Assembly (NCBI GenBank): GCA_021792815.1
Contig: JAJYTX010000080.1
Coordinates: 1-9,362 of the forward strand
Reading direction: 5' to 3'
DNA: 9,362 bases
DNA from: Pseudomonadota bacterium
Lineage (GTDB): Bacteria; Pseudomonadota; Gammaproteobacteria; Steroidobacterales; Steroidobacteraceae
This document shows, in pieces, positions 1 to 6,731 of this stretch (position 1 is the stretch's first letter; each line of letters opens with the position of its first letter). Made by a program: the position numbers and the translations under genes. Under the pieces are notes generated by a model. It saw nothing but the letters and a program-made list of their open reading frames with translations, had not been told where the DNA came from and ran no database searches.

Positions 1-1
1 G

Positions 2-1768
2 GCCCACGACATGCTGCACATCCGCGGCGGCCACCAGACGAGCTGGCTGATCGACGGCATCGAGATCCCGAACACCAACATCGCGGAGAACCTCGGGCCG
101 GCGGTCGACCCGCAGGACATCCAGACGCTCGGCGTCGAGCAGGGCGGCTACAATGCCAACGAGGGAGACCGCACCTACGGCATCTTCAACGTCATCCCGA
201 AGACCGGCTTCGGCCGCAAACGCCAGGCGGTGCTCGGGCTCACCGCCGGGAATTTCGGCCAGACCGATGATTACCTGAGCGTCGCCAGCCATTCGGGGCA
301 TTTCGCCTACTACGCGAGCCTCGAGGGCAACCGCAGCGCTCTCGGCCTGCAGACCCCCGAGGCGCAGGTGGTGCACGACCGCACGCACGGCTACGGCGTG
401 TTCACCAACCTGCAGTACGTCCCGAGCGCGAACGACGAGCTGCGGTTCGTCGCGCAGCTGCGCCAGGACCAGTACCAGATCCCGAACTGCACCGCCGGCT
501 CGCAGGCGATCCTCGACGATCCGCAGTGCGTCGGCCAGCTGGGCGACACGCAGAAGGAGCAGGACAACTACGCGCTGCTCTCCTGGGTGCACACCTTCAA
601 CCGCGACCTGGTGCTCAGCAGCTCGCTGATGTATCACTTCGAGAGCGCGGCCTACGACGGCGGCGCGCGCGACTTCCCCTCGATCACCACCTTCCACCAC
701 AGCTCGCAGTACGAGGGCGGCGAGGAGAGTCTGCGCCTGCACTTCAGCCACAATCACCTGGACGTGGGCGTGTACGGCTTTGCGCAGCAGGACCACGCCG
801 ACTTCAACCTCGCCTTCAGCAACGGCGCGGCGCCGCTGAGTGAGCTCGAGAACCCGACCGGGGGACTGCTCGATGCCTGGGTGCAGGACACCTACGCGCT
901 CTCGCACTGGGTGCACCTGTCGGCGGGCGTACGCTACTCGCACTTCCGGGGCCTGGTCACCGAGAGCGCCACCGATCCGCGCTACGGGATGACCGTGCGC
1001 GTGCCGAAGCTCGACTGGGTGTTCAGCGCCTTCTACGGCAAGTACTACCAGGCGCCGCCGCTCGAGTCGCTGTCCGGCCCGCTGGTGAACTATGCCTCGG
1101 CGAACAACAGCCGCTTCCTGCCGCTGCGCGGCGAGCGCGACCGGGAACGGCAGTTCGGCGTGACCATTCCGCTCGCCGGCTGGACCGTTCACGCAGACTA
1201 CTTCGTCACCCAGTCGCACAACTTCTTCGATCACAACCCGATCGGAGAGTCCAACATCTACCTGCCCATCACGGACCAGGGAGCGCTCATCCGCGGCCGC
1301 GAGCTGACGCTGCGCTCGCCGGCGTTCTGGCGCTACGGCCAGGTGCATCTCGCCTACTCCAACCAGACCGCGCAGTGCTTCGGGGCGATCAGCGGCGGGC
1401 TGGTGGTGTCCGGCACCGCCTGCGGCAATTACGTGGCGCTCGATCACGACCAGCGCAATACGCTGAGCGTCGGCTACAACCTCGATCTGCCGCGCGGGTA
1501 TTTCCTCGGCACCAACCTCTCGGTCAATTCGGGGCTGTCGAACGGCCTCGGCATCCCACCCACCTACCAGCCGAGCCACCTGCCGAGCTACGCCATCCTC
1601 GACCTCACCGTGGGGCGCAACTTCAGCCGCAATCTGCAGCTGTCGGTCACGGGCCTGAACCTCACCAACCGCCACCTGCTCACCGACAACAGTCTGACCT
1701 TCGGGGGCGTGCACTGGAACAATCCGCTGCAGGTGTACGCCGAGCTGCGCTACCGGTTCCATTATTGA
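2..1768 (+). CDS. TonB-dependent outer-membrane receptor, 5'-truncated by the window edge
   Basis: This is the C-terminal ~588 codons of a TonB-dependent receptor, an outer-membrane barrel that imports a ligand using energy from TonB-ExbBD. The frame is open through the left edge, so the signal peptide, any TonB box and the first part of the plug lie outside. The first ~65 visible residues are the end of the plug domain: IRGGHQTSWLIDGIEIPN, then DPQDIQTLGVEQGGYNA and the plug-closing segment FNVIPKTGF. The remainder alternates aromatic and polar residues as in a 22-strand barrel, and the protein ends RYRFHY, with the terminal aromatic residue expected for barrel assembly. An ATG at 11 lies inside the plug and is not the true start. 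The plug style resembles large receptors of acidobacteria and gammaproteobacteria. The ligand cannot be told from sequence. Confidence 0.93.
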   Translation, partial: AHDMLHIRGGHQTSWLIDGIEIPNTNIAENLGPAVDPQDIQTLGVEQGGYNANEGDRTYGIFNVIPKTGFGRKRQAVLGLTAGNFGQTDDYLSVASHSGHFAYYASLEGNRSALGLQTPEAQVVHDRTHGYGVFTNLQYVPSANDELRFVAQLRQDQYQIPNCTAGSQAILDDPQCVGQLGDTQKEQDNYALLSWVHTFNRDLVLSSSLMYHFESAAYDGGARDFPSITTFHHSSQYEGGEESLRLHFSHNHLDVGVYGFAQQDHADFNLAFSNGAAPLSELENPTGGLLDAWVQDTYALSHWVHLSAGVRYSHFRGLVTESATDPRYGMTVRVPKLDWVFSAFYGKYYQAPPLESLSGPLVNYASANNSRFLPLRGERDRERQFGVTIPLAGWTVHADYFVTQSHNFFDHNPIGESNIYLPITDQGALIRGRELTLRSPAFWRYGQVHLAYSNQTAQCFGAISGGLVVSGTACGNYVALDHDQRNTLSVGYNLDLPRGYFLGTNLSVNSGLSNGLGIPPTYQPSHLPSYAILDLTVGRNFSRNLQLSVTGLNLTNRHLLTDNSLTFGGVHWNNPLQVYAELRYRFHY

Positions 1769-1801
1769 GCGCCCCGCTGCCGGCCGCCGTCCGCCCTGCG
1801 C

Positions 1802-1807
1802 TATACT
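1802..1807 (+). promoter_or_regulatory. Possible -10 element (TATACT) upstream of the MAPEG gene
   Basis: TATACT matches the sigma-70 -10 consensus at five of six positions and stands out in very GC-rich sequence between the receptor stop and the MAPEG start. No convincing -35 hexamer is seen at 16-18 bp. Transcription from it would begin inside the left arm of the adjacent hairpin. It is tentative. Confidence 0.25.
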
Positions 1808-1836
1808 GCCGGCGTCGGCGCGGGTCCGACGCCGGC
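1808..1836. repeat. Perfect 11-bp inverted repeat (strong GC hairpin)
   Basis: GCCGGCGTCGG at 1808-1818 and CCGACGCCGGC at 1826-1836 are exact reverse complements separated by seven bases. The hairpin begins 40 bases after the receptor stop codon. There is no T-tract after it on either strand, so it is not a textbook intrinsic terminator. It could still end or protect the receptor transcript, or act on expression of the MAPEG gene 72 bases downstream. Confidence 0.6.
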
Positions 1837-1896
1837 CGGCGCGGCCGTGCGGTGCAGGATCCACCCGGTGGATACCCGCGGCCGGCGTGCCGCTTC

Positions 1897-1903
1897 GGGG
1901 AGG
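1897..1903 (+). promoter_or_regulatory. Ribosome binding site that sets the MAPEG start
   Basis: GGGGAGG lies four bases before the ATG at 1908. A GTG at 1887 is in the same frame but precedes this site and has no purine-rich sequence in front of it, so the ATG is preferred. Confidence 0.65.
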
Positions 1904-1907
1904 CTCG

Positions 1908-2288
1908 ATGACTGCGGCGCTGTGGTGTGTGCTGACGGCCGCTTTCCTGCCGTACGTGGGCACGGTGCTCGCCAAGGCGGGCGGGCACATGCCGGCCAGC
2001 GCCAACCGCGATCCGCGCTCGTGGCTCGCGACGCTCGAGGGCTGGCCGAAGCGGGCGCACGCCTTCCAGCTCAACTCCTTCGAGGCGTTTGCGCCGTTCG
2101 CGGTCGCGGTGCTCGTGGCGCAGGCGCTGCACGCCCCGCAGGGGCGCGTCGATGGGCTCGCGCTCGCCTTCATCGCACTGCGCGTGGCGTACCTGGTCTG
2201 CTACCTCGCCGATCGCGCGACGCTGCGCTCGTGGCTGTGGCTCGGCGGGCTCGCCTGCACGCTCGCGCTGTTCCTCGCGGGGGTGTGA
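1908..2288 (+). CDS. MAPEG-family integral membrane protein
   Basis: This is a 126-residue inner-membrane protein of the MAPEG superfamily (membrane-associated proteins in eicosanoid and glutathione metabolism). Bacterial members are mostly uncharacterised; some have glutathione-dependent transferase or peroxidase activity. Four hydrophobic helices are visible at about residues 3-22, 59-75, 82-101 and 107-124, the usual topology and length. The polar segment before helix 2, KRAHAFQLNSFEAF (48-61), matches the conserved family pattern of an Arg-Ala, a Gln/Asn pair and a Glu. The start is set by a strong ribosome binding site. The gene lies 139 bases after the receptor on the same strand, and it converges with the oxidoreductase fragment (20 bases between stops). 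Family assignment is firm; substrate is unknown. Confidence 0.85.
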   Translation: MTAALWCVLTAAFLPYVGTVLAKAGGHMPASANRDPRSWLATLEGWPKRAHAFQLNSFEAFAPFAVAVLVAQALHAPQGRVDGLALAFIALRVAYLVCYLADRATLRSWLWLGGLACTLALFLAGV

Positions 2289-2308
2289 GCGGCGCGCCGC
2301 GGCTGCGC

Positions 2309-2755
2309 TCAGCCGGCCCCGCGGTGGGTGATGAGATCGGCGGCCTTCTCCGCGATCATGATGACGGTCGCATTGGTGTTTCCGGACACGAGACTCGGCA
2401 TGACGGCGGCATCGCAGATGCGCAGTGCCTCGATGCCGCGCAGCCGCAGATCCGGGCCGACCACGGCTTCCCCGTCGCTGCCCATCCGGCAGGACCCGGC
2501 CAGGTGATAGCCCGTGCCGACCGCCGAGCGCGCATAGCGCGCCAGCGCATCGGGGTCTGTGACCTCTGCGCCCGGGGCGTATTCGCGGCGGATCAGGCTC
2601 GCCATCGCCGGCTGGCGCATGATGGAGCGGCAGACCTCGAACGCGGCCACGGTGCGCGCCAGGTCGACCGGCTCGGCGAAGTAATTGGGGTCGATGAGCG
2701 GCTTGTCGCGCGGATCGGCGCTGCGCAGCCGCACCGTGCCGCACGAGCGGGGGCG
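2309..2755 (-). pseudogene. GMC-family FAD-dependent oxidoreductase, C-terminal fragment
   Basis: About 148 codons survive from the C-terminal end of a glucose-methanol-choline family flavoprotein, normally about 530-560 residues. Recognisable landmarks in order are GTVRLRSADPRDKPLIDPNY, the active-site segment GTGYHLAGSCRMGSD (His codon at 2504-2506), DAAVMPSLVSGNTNAT and the C-terminal helix MIAEKAADLI. The Rossmann FAD-binding N-terminus (GxGxxG) and most of the substrate domain are absent. Homology fades upstream of RPRSCGTV at about 2755, and beyond it the sequence turns AT-rich and leads into the Fic module. There is no plausible start, so this is a deletion or insertion relic. Intact relatives oxidise alcohols such as choline; the substrate here cannot be told. 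Confidence 0.85.
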
Positions 2756-2879
2756 CGCGGCGACGCGTGGGCATCGCCCCCGTAACAACGGCTCTACGCA
2801 CGCTGTCCCGTCTCTCTGTCACGAGTGCAACAGCTCATAAGCCTTTGTTCCCAATTCTGTTTTTAATGTATTCCGCAGA
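2756..2879. other. Junction and AT-rich leader of the Fic module; weak promoter candidate
   Basis: Composition changes sharply here from GC-rich to AT-rich. No gene is supported. A weak promoter-like pair on the + strand is TTGTTC (2845-2850) and TGTATT (2867-2872) with a 16-bp spacer; it matches consensus only partly (3/6 and 4/6). It would transcribe through the direct repeats into the Fic gene. The break in the oxidoreductase lies at the left end. Confidence 0.35.
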
Positions 2880-2974
2880 TAAACCTAGAAAACGGATTCG
2901 TGTAAACCTAGAAAATGGTAAACTCCTGAACCTAAAAACGGAAAGACGCCTCAACCTGGATTCGGAATCCACCC
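2880..2974 (+). repeat. Four degenerate tandem direct repeats (23-24 bp period) before the Fic start
   Basis: Units start at 2880, 2903, 2927 and 2951. Their leading halves read TAAACCTAGAAAACGG, TAAACCTAGAAAATGG, TGAACCTAAAAACGG and TCAACCTGGATTCGG, so AACCT is invariant and the downstream (A/T)CGG or ATGG is nearly so. The first two units are almost identical and the copies decay towards the gene. The last unit ends at 2974, the base before the GTG start. The arrangement resembles iteron-like operator sites on one face of DNA. An operator bound by the N-terminal domain of the Fic protein itself is an inference. Confidence 0.65.
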
Positions 2975-4507
2975 GTGCCGACTCCCGGTAACCTTTTGGC
3001 AAGTGCCCTCGAGCAGCTGCGCGCGCTCCAGATGGCCGGGCGCGTGGCCATCCGCTCCGGCGATTTGCCGCGCGCCACGCGCGAGCGGCTCCTGCGGAAC
3101 GGTTTCTTGCAGCCAGTCATGCGCGGCTGGTACGTGCCGGCGAGCCCGGGCGACCAGGCGGGCGACACGGCGTGGTACGCCGTCTTCTGGCCGTTCGTCG
3201 CGAGCTATCTCGACTCGCGCCTCGGAACCGACTGGTGCGTCGGTGCGAACCAGTCGCTGCTGCTGCACGTCGGCGATCGGACCGTGCCCCAGCAGCTGCT
3301 CGTGCGCTCGCCTCGCGGCAACAATAAGCCCACGCCGCTGCTGCACGGCACCTCCGTGTTCGACGTGCGCCTCGAGTTGCCGCCGCCGGAAGAACGCGCG
3401 GTAATCGACGGTGTTCGCACGATGACGCTTGGCGCATCGCTCGTGCATGCCTCGCCCGGGCTTTATCGCGACCGCGCGGCGGACGTGCGCGCCGCGCTTG
3501 TCACGATTCCCGATGCCTCCGACCTGCTACGACCGCTCCTCGCAGGCGGCAAGAGTAAAGTTGCGGGCAGGCTCGCCGGCGCGCTGCGCAACGTCGGACG
3601 CGAACGCATCGCGGATGAGGTCCTCGCCGGAATGCGCACGGCAGGCTACGTAGTCCAGGAGAACGACCCCTTCGAAGATGCCGCCCCTGTCGTGTTCCCG
3701 AGCCGCGAGCGCTCGCCCTATGTGGGTCGGTTGCGTCTGCAATGGGCGCGCATGCGTCCGATGGTGCTCGAGCATTTCCTGCCCGCACCGGCCTCACCGG
3801 TCGCGGCGATCTACCTTCAGCAGGTGGACGAGGTGTACCGCGCCGACGCGTACCACTCACTGTCCATCGAGGGTTACACAGTCAGTGACGCTCTCATCGA
3901 GCGCGTGCGTTCGGGCCTATGGAACCCGGAGCACAACCAGCAAGACCGACTCAATCGTCATGCGCTCGCGGCGCGCGGCTACTGGCAGGCGTTCCAGCGC
4001 GTGAAAGCGTCCGTGGCGCGCGTACTCGCCGGCGAGAACGCTGGCGTGGTCACCGAAGCAGTGCACGGGGACTGGTATCGGGAGTTGTTCGGGCCTTCGG
4101 TGGCGGCCGGCCTCCTGAGCGCCGCCGATCTCGCCGGATACCGCGCAGGACAGGTGTTCATCCGGCGCTCGATGCACGTGCCTCCACCGGTCGAGGCGGT
4201 GCGCGATCTGATGCCCGAGCTCTTTGCGCTACTGGCTGCGGAGCCCGAGCCGGCGGTGCGCGTCGTACTCGGCCACTTCTTCTTCGTCTACGTGCATCCG
4301 TACAGGGATGGCAACGGCCGCATGGGCCGCTTCCTGATGAACGTGATGCTGGCGTCCGGCGGCTGGCCATGGACCGTTGTAACGGTGGATACGCGCGACG
4401 CATACATGGCGGCGCTCGAAGAGGCGAGCGTGCGCCAGGACATCGTCCCGTTCACGCGCTTCCTCGCCGAGAGCGCGACCGTATCGGCGCGTAGGCATCG
4501 CGTGTAG
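2975..4507 (+). CDS. Fic-domain protein with AbiEi-like N-terminal region (probable AMPylase/toxin-type)
   Basis: This is a 510-residue protein. The C-terminal Fic domain has the catalytic motif HPYRDGNGRMGR at residues 441-452 (His441, Asp445, Asn447, Arg449, Arg452 all present), so it is probably able to transfer AMP or another nucleotide phosphate to a target hydroxyl. SLSIEG at 295-300 fits the inhibitory helix motif (S/T)xxxE(G/N), with Glu299 the expected blocking residue; placed before the Fic motif, it marks class II self-inhibited Fic proteins. Residues ~8-55 (LRALQMAGRVAIRSGDLP then RGWYVP) resemble the winged-helix start of AbiEi-type antitoxins, and ~55-230 look like the rest of that fold. 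The GTG at 2975 is chosen because the frame is closed by a stop at 2933 and no ATG or other GTG precedes. No strong ribosome binding site is seen. The gene stands alone. Target is unknown. Confidence 0.9.
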   Translation: MPTPGNLLASALEQLRALQMAGRVAIRSGDLPRATRERLLRNGFLQPVMRGWYVPASPGDQAGDTAWYAVFWPFVASYLDSRLGTDWCVGANQSLLLHVGDRTVPQQLLVRSPRGNNKPTPLLHGTSVFDVRLELPPPEERAVIDGVRTMTLGASLVHASPGLYRDRAADVRAALVTIPDASDLLRPLLAGGKSKVAGRLAGALRNVGRERIADEVLAGMRTAGYVVQENDPFEDAAPVVFPSRERSPYVGRLRLQWARMRPMVLEHFLPAPASPVAAIYLQQVDEVYRADAYHSLSIEGYTVSDALIERVRSGLWNPEHNQQDRLNRHALAARGYWQAFQRVKASVARVLAGENAGVVTEAVHGDWYRELFGPSVAAGLLSAADLAGYRAGQVFIRRSMHVPPPVEAVRDLMPELFALLAAEPEPAVRVVLGHFFFVYVHPYRDGNGRMGRFLMNVMLASGGWPWTVVTVDTRDAYMAALEEASVRQDIVPFTRFLAESATVSARRHRV

Positions 4508-4777
4508 ACCCGATGCGAGCGTGCTTCACCCGATCCGCCGACGGTCGGGGAGGGCGCTAAAGTGATTTCGCAGTGGGTGCCTGATCAGGGGCTCGTGACT
4601 ATTCAGGCGGCCAGGTGACGGGTGTTGCCATGACCGCAAGCGGCAGGGAACAAGCGTTTCTATAGCCTCTTGGGTGGTGGAGAGCCTTGTGGGAAAGCCA
4701 TTTTTTGCCACGCTCGGCGCTTTCCCAGTATCTCAGAGCGCTTCGCGCATCATCCATGCGAATTGTCCGGCAGGGCG
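4508..4777. other. Convergent intergenic region between Fic and ATP-grasp genes
   Basis: These 270 bases separate the ends of two convergent genes. I recognise no protein fragment, RNA gene or T-tailed terminator. Short open frames exist on both strands, but none resembles a known family. The only distinct structure is the inverted repeat at 4690-4727. Confidence 0.5.
4690..4727. repeat. Perfect 9-bp inverted repeat with 20-bp spacer
   Basis: TGGGAAAGC at 4690-4698 and GCTTTCCCA at 4719-4727 are exact reverse complements. The spacer contains a run of six T. It could be a hairpin 51 bases after the ATP-grasp stop (minus strand), a protein-binding site or a remnant of an element end. No T-tract follows either arm. 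Confidence 0.45.
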
Positions 4778-6007
4778 TCATCCCAACGCGCGGTACGCTC
4801 GGCGCGCCATGTGCAGCGCGAGCCAGGGCTGGGCCCAGGGTATGGCGCGCAGGCAGCCGTAGATATCGCGCCAGGGAAGGCTGCGCAGGGTCTGCCAGAG
4901 CGAGCCGCTGCGCCGCGCGAGCAGGAATCCCTGCAGCACGAGCGACTCGACTCCCACACGGTGGCCCACTCCGGCGGCCATCGGCTCGCCGGCCAACAGC
5001 CGGGCGAACGCGCGGCACATCTGCGAGCCGCAACGCTCCGCCGCCCCGAGAGCGGCCCACGGACGCACGTTGACCTCCAGCAAAGTCAGGTGTCCGCTGT
5101 CGTTTCGTATGTACTCGGCGCATGCCATGCCCGACCATTGCAGTTCGCGCATGAGGGCTGCCGTGTATGCCTCCATGGTCTCATCGCGCACGGAGCGCAC
5201 ACGGATCGAGGGACCCGTGCCCGGCGGATGGCATTCGAGCGTCATCTGGGTGAACGAGCGGATCACCTGGCCGTGCTGAAACACACCGCCACAGAGCTGA
5301 CGCCTGCCGGCGATGAAGGCCTGCGCGAAGGGGCTCGCGGGAGAGATCGCTCGCAGCGCTTCGGCGGCCGCGCGTGCCTCCTCGAGGCAGTTGACGATGC
5401 GCACCTGCATGCCGGCGCAGCCGGCCGTGCCGCGCAACACCAGCGGAAATCCGAGGCGAGCGGCAGCGTGCGCGAGTCCCTCGGGGCCCTCGATCGGGGT
5501 CCACGGGGCGATCGGGACGGCAGCGGCGGACGCGCACTCATACAGCCGCCTGCGGTCGGTCACGATCCCGCGCTGCCACGGCTCGAGGGGCGGATAGACG
5601 GGTGCCGGGGGCGGATCGAGTGACCAGAGCAGCTCCATCAGCGGCTCACACAGCGGGATCAGCAGATCGGGGCAGGCCCGCGCCACCTGCTCGCGCAGGA
5701 AGGGCACATAGGCCGGTGAGGTCGCGCTCGGGCTTTGAATCTGCTCGCAGTAGTGGCCGAGACCGAGGCGGTCCGGGCGGCCGGTGCTCAGCAGTGTCGT
5801 CTGCAGGCCCGCATCATGCAGTGCGGCGACCAGATACCCGGTCTGCGGCCAGTCAAGACCGAGCAGCATCACGCGCGAAACCGGCGAGCTCACCGGCCGG
5901 TCATCGAAGCCCGTGGTGCACGCCGGGCGCAGCTCATGCGCGCTGCGCGGGGCGTCTGGATGGGTGCGAGCGAGCCTCGGGGAGAGCGATGGTGGCGTCT
6001 GATTCAT
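4778..6007 (-). CDS. ATP-grasp superfamily protein (carboxylate-amine/thiol ligase-like)
   Basis: This is a 409-residue protein. The first ~45 residues are Pro/Ser/Arg-rich with no fold. From residue 46 a Rossmann-like pre-ATP-grasp domain begins ([20 protein letters not shown]). The ATP-grasp domain follows at ~140-350: TDRRRLYE, the glycine-rich loop [19 protein letters not shown], and the metal-binding segment [19 protein letters not shown] with Glu311, Asn313 and Arg315. In the glycine-rich strand the usual ATP-contacting Lys is Arg192, a conservative change. Such enzymes activate a carboxylate as acyl-phosphate and join it to an amine or similar group. The closest style is the carbamoyl-phosphate-synthase-like group of ATP-grasps. 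The true start may be near residue 39-47 rather than the ATG at 6007, which has only a weak AGG-type site. It is transcribed alone, so substrates cannot be inferred. Confidence 0.8.
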   Translation of the reverse strand: MNQTPPSLSPRLARTHPDAPRSAHELRPACTTGFDDRPVSSPVSRVMLLGLDWPQTGYLVAALHDAGLQTTLLSTGRPDRLGLGHYCEQIQSPSATSPAYVPFLREQVARACPDLLIPLCEPLMELLWSLDPPPAPVYPPLEPWQRGIVTDRRRLYECASAAAVPIAPWTPIEGPEGLAHAAARLGFPLVLRGTAGCAGMQVRIVNCLEEARAAAEALRAISPASPFAQAFIAGRRQLCGGVFQHGQVIRSFTQMTLECHPPGTGPSIRVRSVRDETMEAYTAALMRELQWSGMACAEYIRNDSGHLTLLEVNVRPWAALGAAERCGSQMCRAFARLLAGEPMAAGVGHRVGVESLVLQGFLLARRSGSLWQTLRSLPWRDIYGCLRAIPWAQPWLALHMARRAYRALG

Positions 6008-6080
6008 GGCAGCTCGACCTGCGGACTGTCGAAGGTTAAGGCGAGCCGGCGAGCGGCGTCGTGAGGTCGCTCACATATCG

Positions 6081-6191
6081 GATAAGGTGTTCGGCGACGC
6101 CGGGATGACGGGCCTGTTCGATCGACTGACACACCGCTGCGAGATCATCGAGACCGGCAATGACAGCTGTCGCTTCAAAAAGCGCAGCTGA
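6081..6191 (+). pseudogene. istB: IS21-family istB C-terminal remnant
   Basis: The last 36 codons of an IstB-type transposition helper ATPase are preserved up to a TGA stop. The segment [18 protein letters not shown] followed by [15 protein letters not shown] matches the conserved IstB tail (family pattern FGD..MT..L.DRLTHHC.I.ETGN.S.RFK). The Walker A/B ATPase core and the partner istA are absent; upstream the match stops at about 6081. An ATG at 6006 is in frame, but the intervening residues do not resemble IstB. The element has evidently been deleted, leaving this scar 74 bases upstream of the ATP-grasp start. Confidence 0.8.
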
Positions 6192-6507
6192 CCGAAACAG
6201 GGGGGATACCTTTGGTCCCGCTGCGCCTCAGGCGTGCGCCCGTCGGGTCCTGAACCGTCGGCCCCTCATGAAGCGCAATGGCAGATGAACGGTCCGGCGG
6301 CCGGCTGTCCGCGTGCCGCGGTGAGGGCCGCGACCCCGAAACGCCGCTCGACGCGCCGCCGTGCGGGCAGCGGCTTGCCGCTCGGGGGCGACTCCGGCCG
6401 CTCGGACCGCTGTGGCAGGCGCCTTCGGTCTCTCTGCAGGGCCAAAAACGGGCTGCTGCCCGACCCGAGTCCGAGATCTTCCCTGCCTTCGTACGCGGCT
6501 GAGGCAC
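6192..6507. other. GC-rich stretch without a recognised gene
   Basis: These 316 bases lie between the istB remnant and the vapC remnant. Long open frames exist because of the high GC content, but their Arg/Pro/Ser-rich translations resemble no family I know. I see no clear IS21 terminal repeat, tRNA or terminator. It is probably degraded insertion-sequence flank or other debris. Confidence 0.5.
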
Positions 6508-6630
6508 TCAGGGCTTCAGCCCGTCCTCCACGGAAAGTCCCGGCGCCCGACGGAATTCGCGTTGGTTCGTCGTCACCGGCGTTGCGCGGAGGTGGCGCGC
6601 ATGCGACGCGATCAGCCTGTCAGCATCGTC
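6508..6630 (-). pseudogene. vapC: VapC-type PIN-domain toxin, C-terminal remnant
   Basis: The last 40 codons of a PIN-domain ribonuclease toxin are recognisable: DADRLIASHARHLRATPVT followed by TNQREFRRAPGLSVEDGL and a TGA stop. They correspond to the family tail with the third acidic metal ligand (Asp before LIA.HA), the TN...F motif and the closing GL.VE(D/N)W (here DGL). The first two acidic residues, the N-terminal half and any vapB antitoxin are missing. Upstream the frame runs into unrelated sequence that contains the terminator of the next gene. VapC proteins cleave tRNA or rRNA; this piece cannot be functional. Confidence 0.75.
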
Positions 6631-6682
6631 CGGGCGGGACAGCGAGAGCCGGCTGCGTTCCCCGGACTGGACCGAAGAGCCG

Positions 6683-6712
6683 AAAAAAAACCCTCGAAGC
6701 ATGCTTCGAGGG
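6683..6712 (-). terminator. Rho-independent terminator of the PEP-CTERM gene
   Basis: A perfect 22-bp palindrome occupies 6691-6712 (arms CCCTCGAAGC and GCTTCGAGGG around an AT centre). On the minus strand it is followed directly by eight T (6683-6690). This is a textbook intrinsic terminator for minus-strand transcription, 117 bases after the PEP-CTERM stop codon. There is no T-run on the plus side, so it is directional. Confidence 0.88.
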
Positions 6713-6731
6713 TTGAGATCGGTCGAGAAAA

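Noticed and set aside
2289..2315. Short palindromes (GCGGCGCGCCGC, and GGCTG/CAGCC) between the MAPEG stop and the GMC fragment
   Set aside because: They are short GC stems in very GC-rich DNA with no T-tract, and part lies inside the GMC fragment. They are not distinguishable from background.
1680..2822. Minus-strand 380-codon open frame across the receptor end, MAPEG gene and GMC fragment
   Set aside because: It overlaps several better-supported genes in other frames, and its Arg/Ala-rich translation has no recognisable domain.
2880..2974. The direct repeats considered as a CRISPR array
   Set aside because: The 23-24 bp period leaves only ~8 bp between repeat cores, copies are degenerate, there are only four, and there are no cas genes.
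2767..2991. Small plus-strand open frame through the direct repeats (or a 41-codon version from the ATG at 2866), overlapping the Fic start by 17 bases, with 8-residue repeats such as LNLKTERR and LNLDSEST
   Set aside because: The 8-residue pattern is a by-product of the 24-bp DNA repeat. The first repeat interval is 23 bp, so the DNA period is not coding-constrained. There is no ribosome binding site and no known family match. A coupled leader peptide cannot be excluded.
4599..5138. Minus-strand 179-codon open frame over the end of the ATP-grasp gene and the intergenic region
   Set aside because: It overlaps the ATP-grasp gene in another frame, its composition is Arg/Ala/Pro-rich, and it has no family resemblance. 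It is a high-GC shadow frame.
4670..5623. Plus-strand 317-codon open frame antisense to the ATP-grasp gene
   Set aside because: It is a shadow of the ATP-grasp coding frame. The sense strand shows conserved ATP-grasp motifs, and this translation shows none.
6234..6716. Plus-strand 160-codon open frame between the istB and PEP-CTERM genes
   Set aside because: It runs antisense through the vapC remnant and into the terminator palindrome and has low-complexity composition. It is not supported as a gene.
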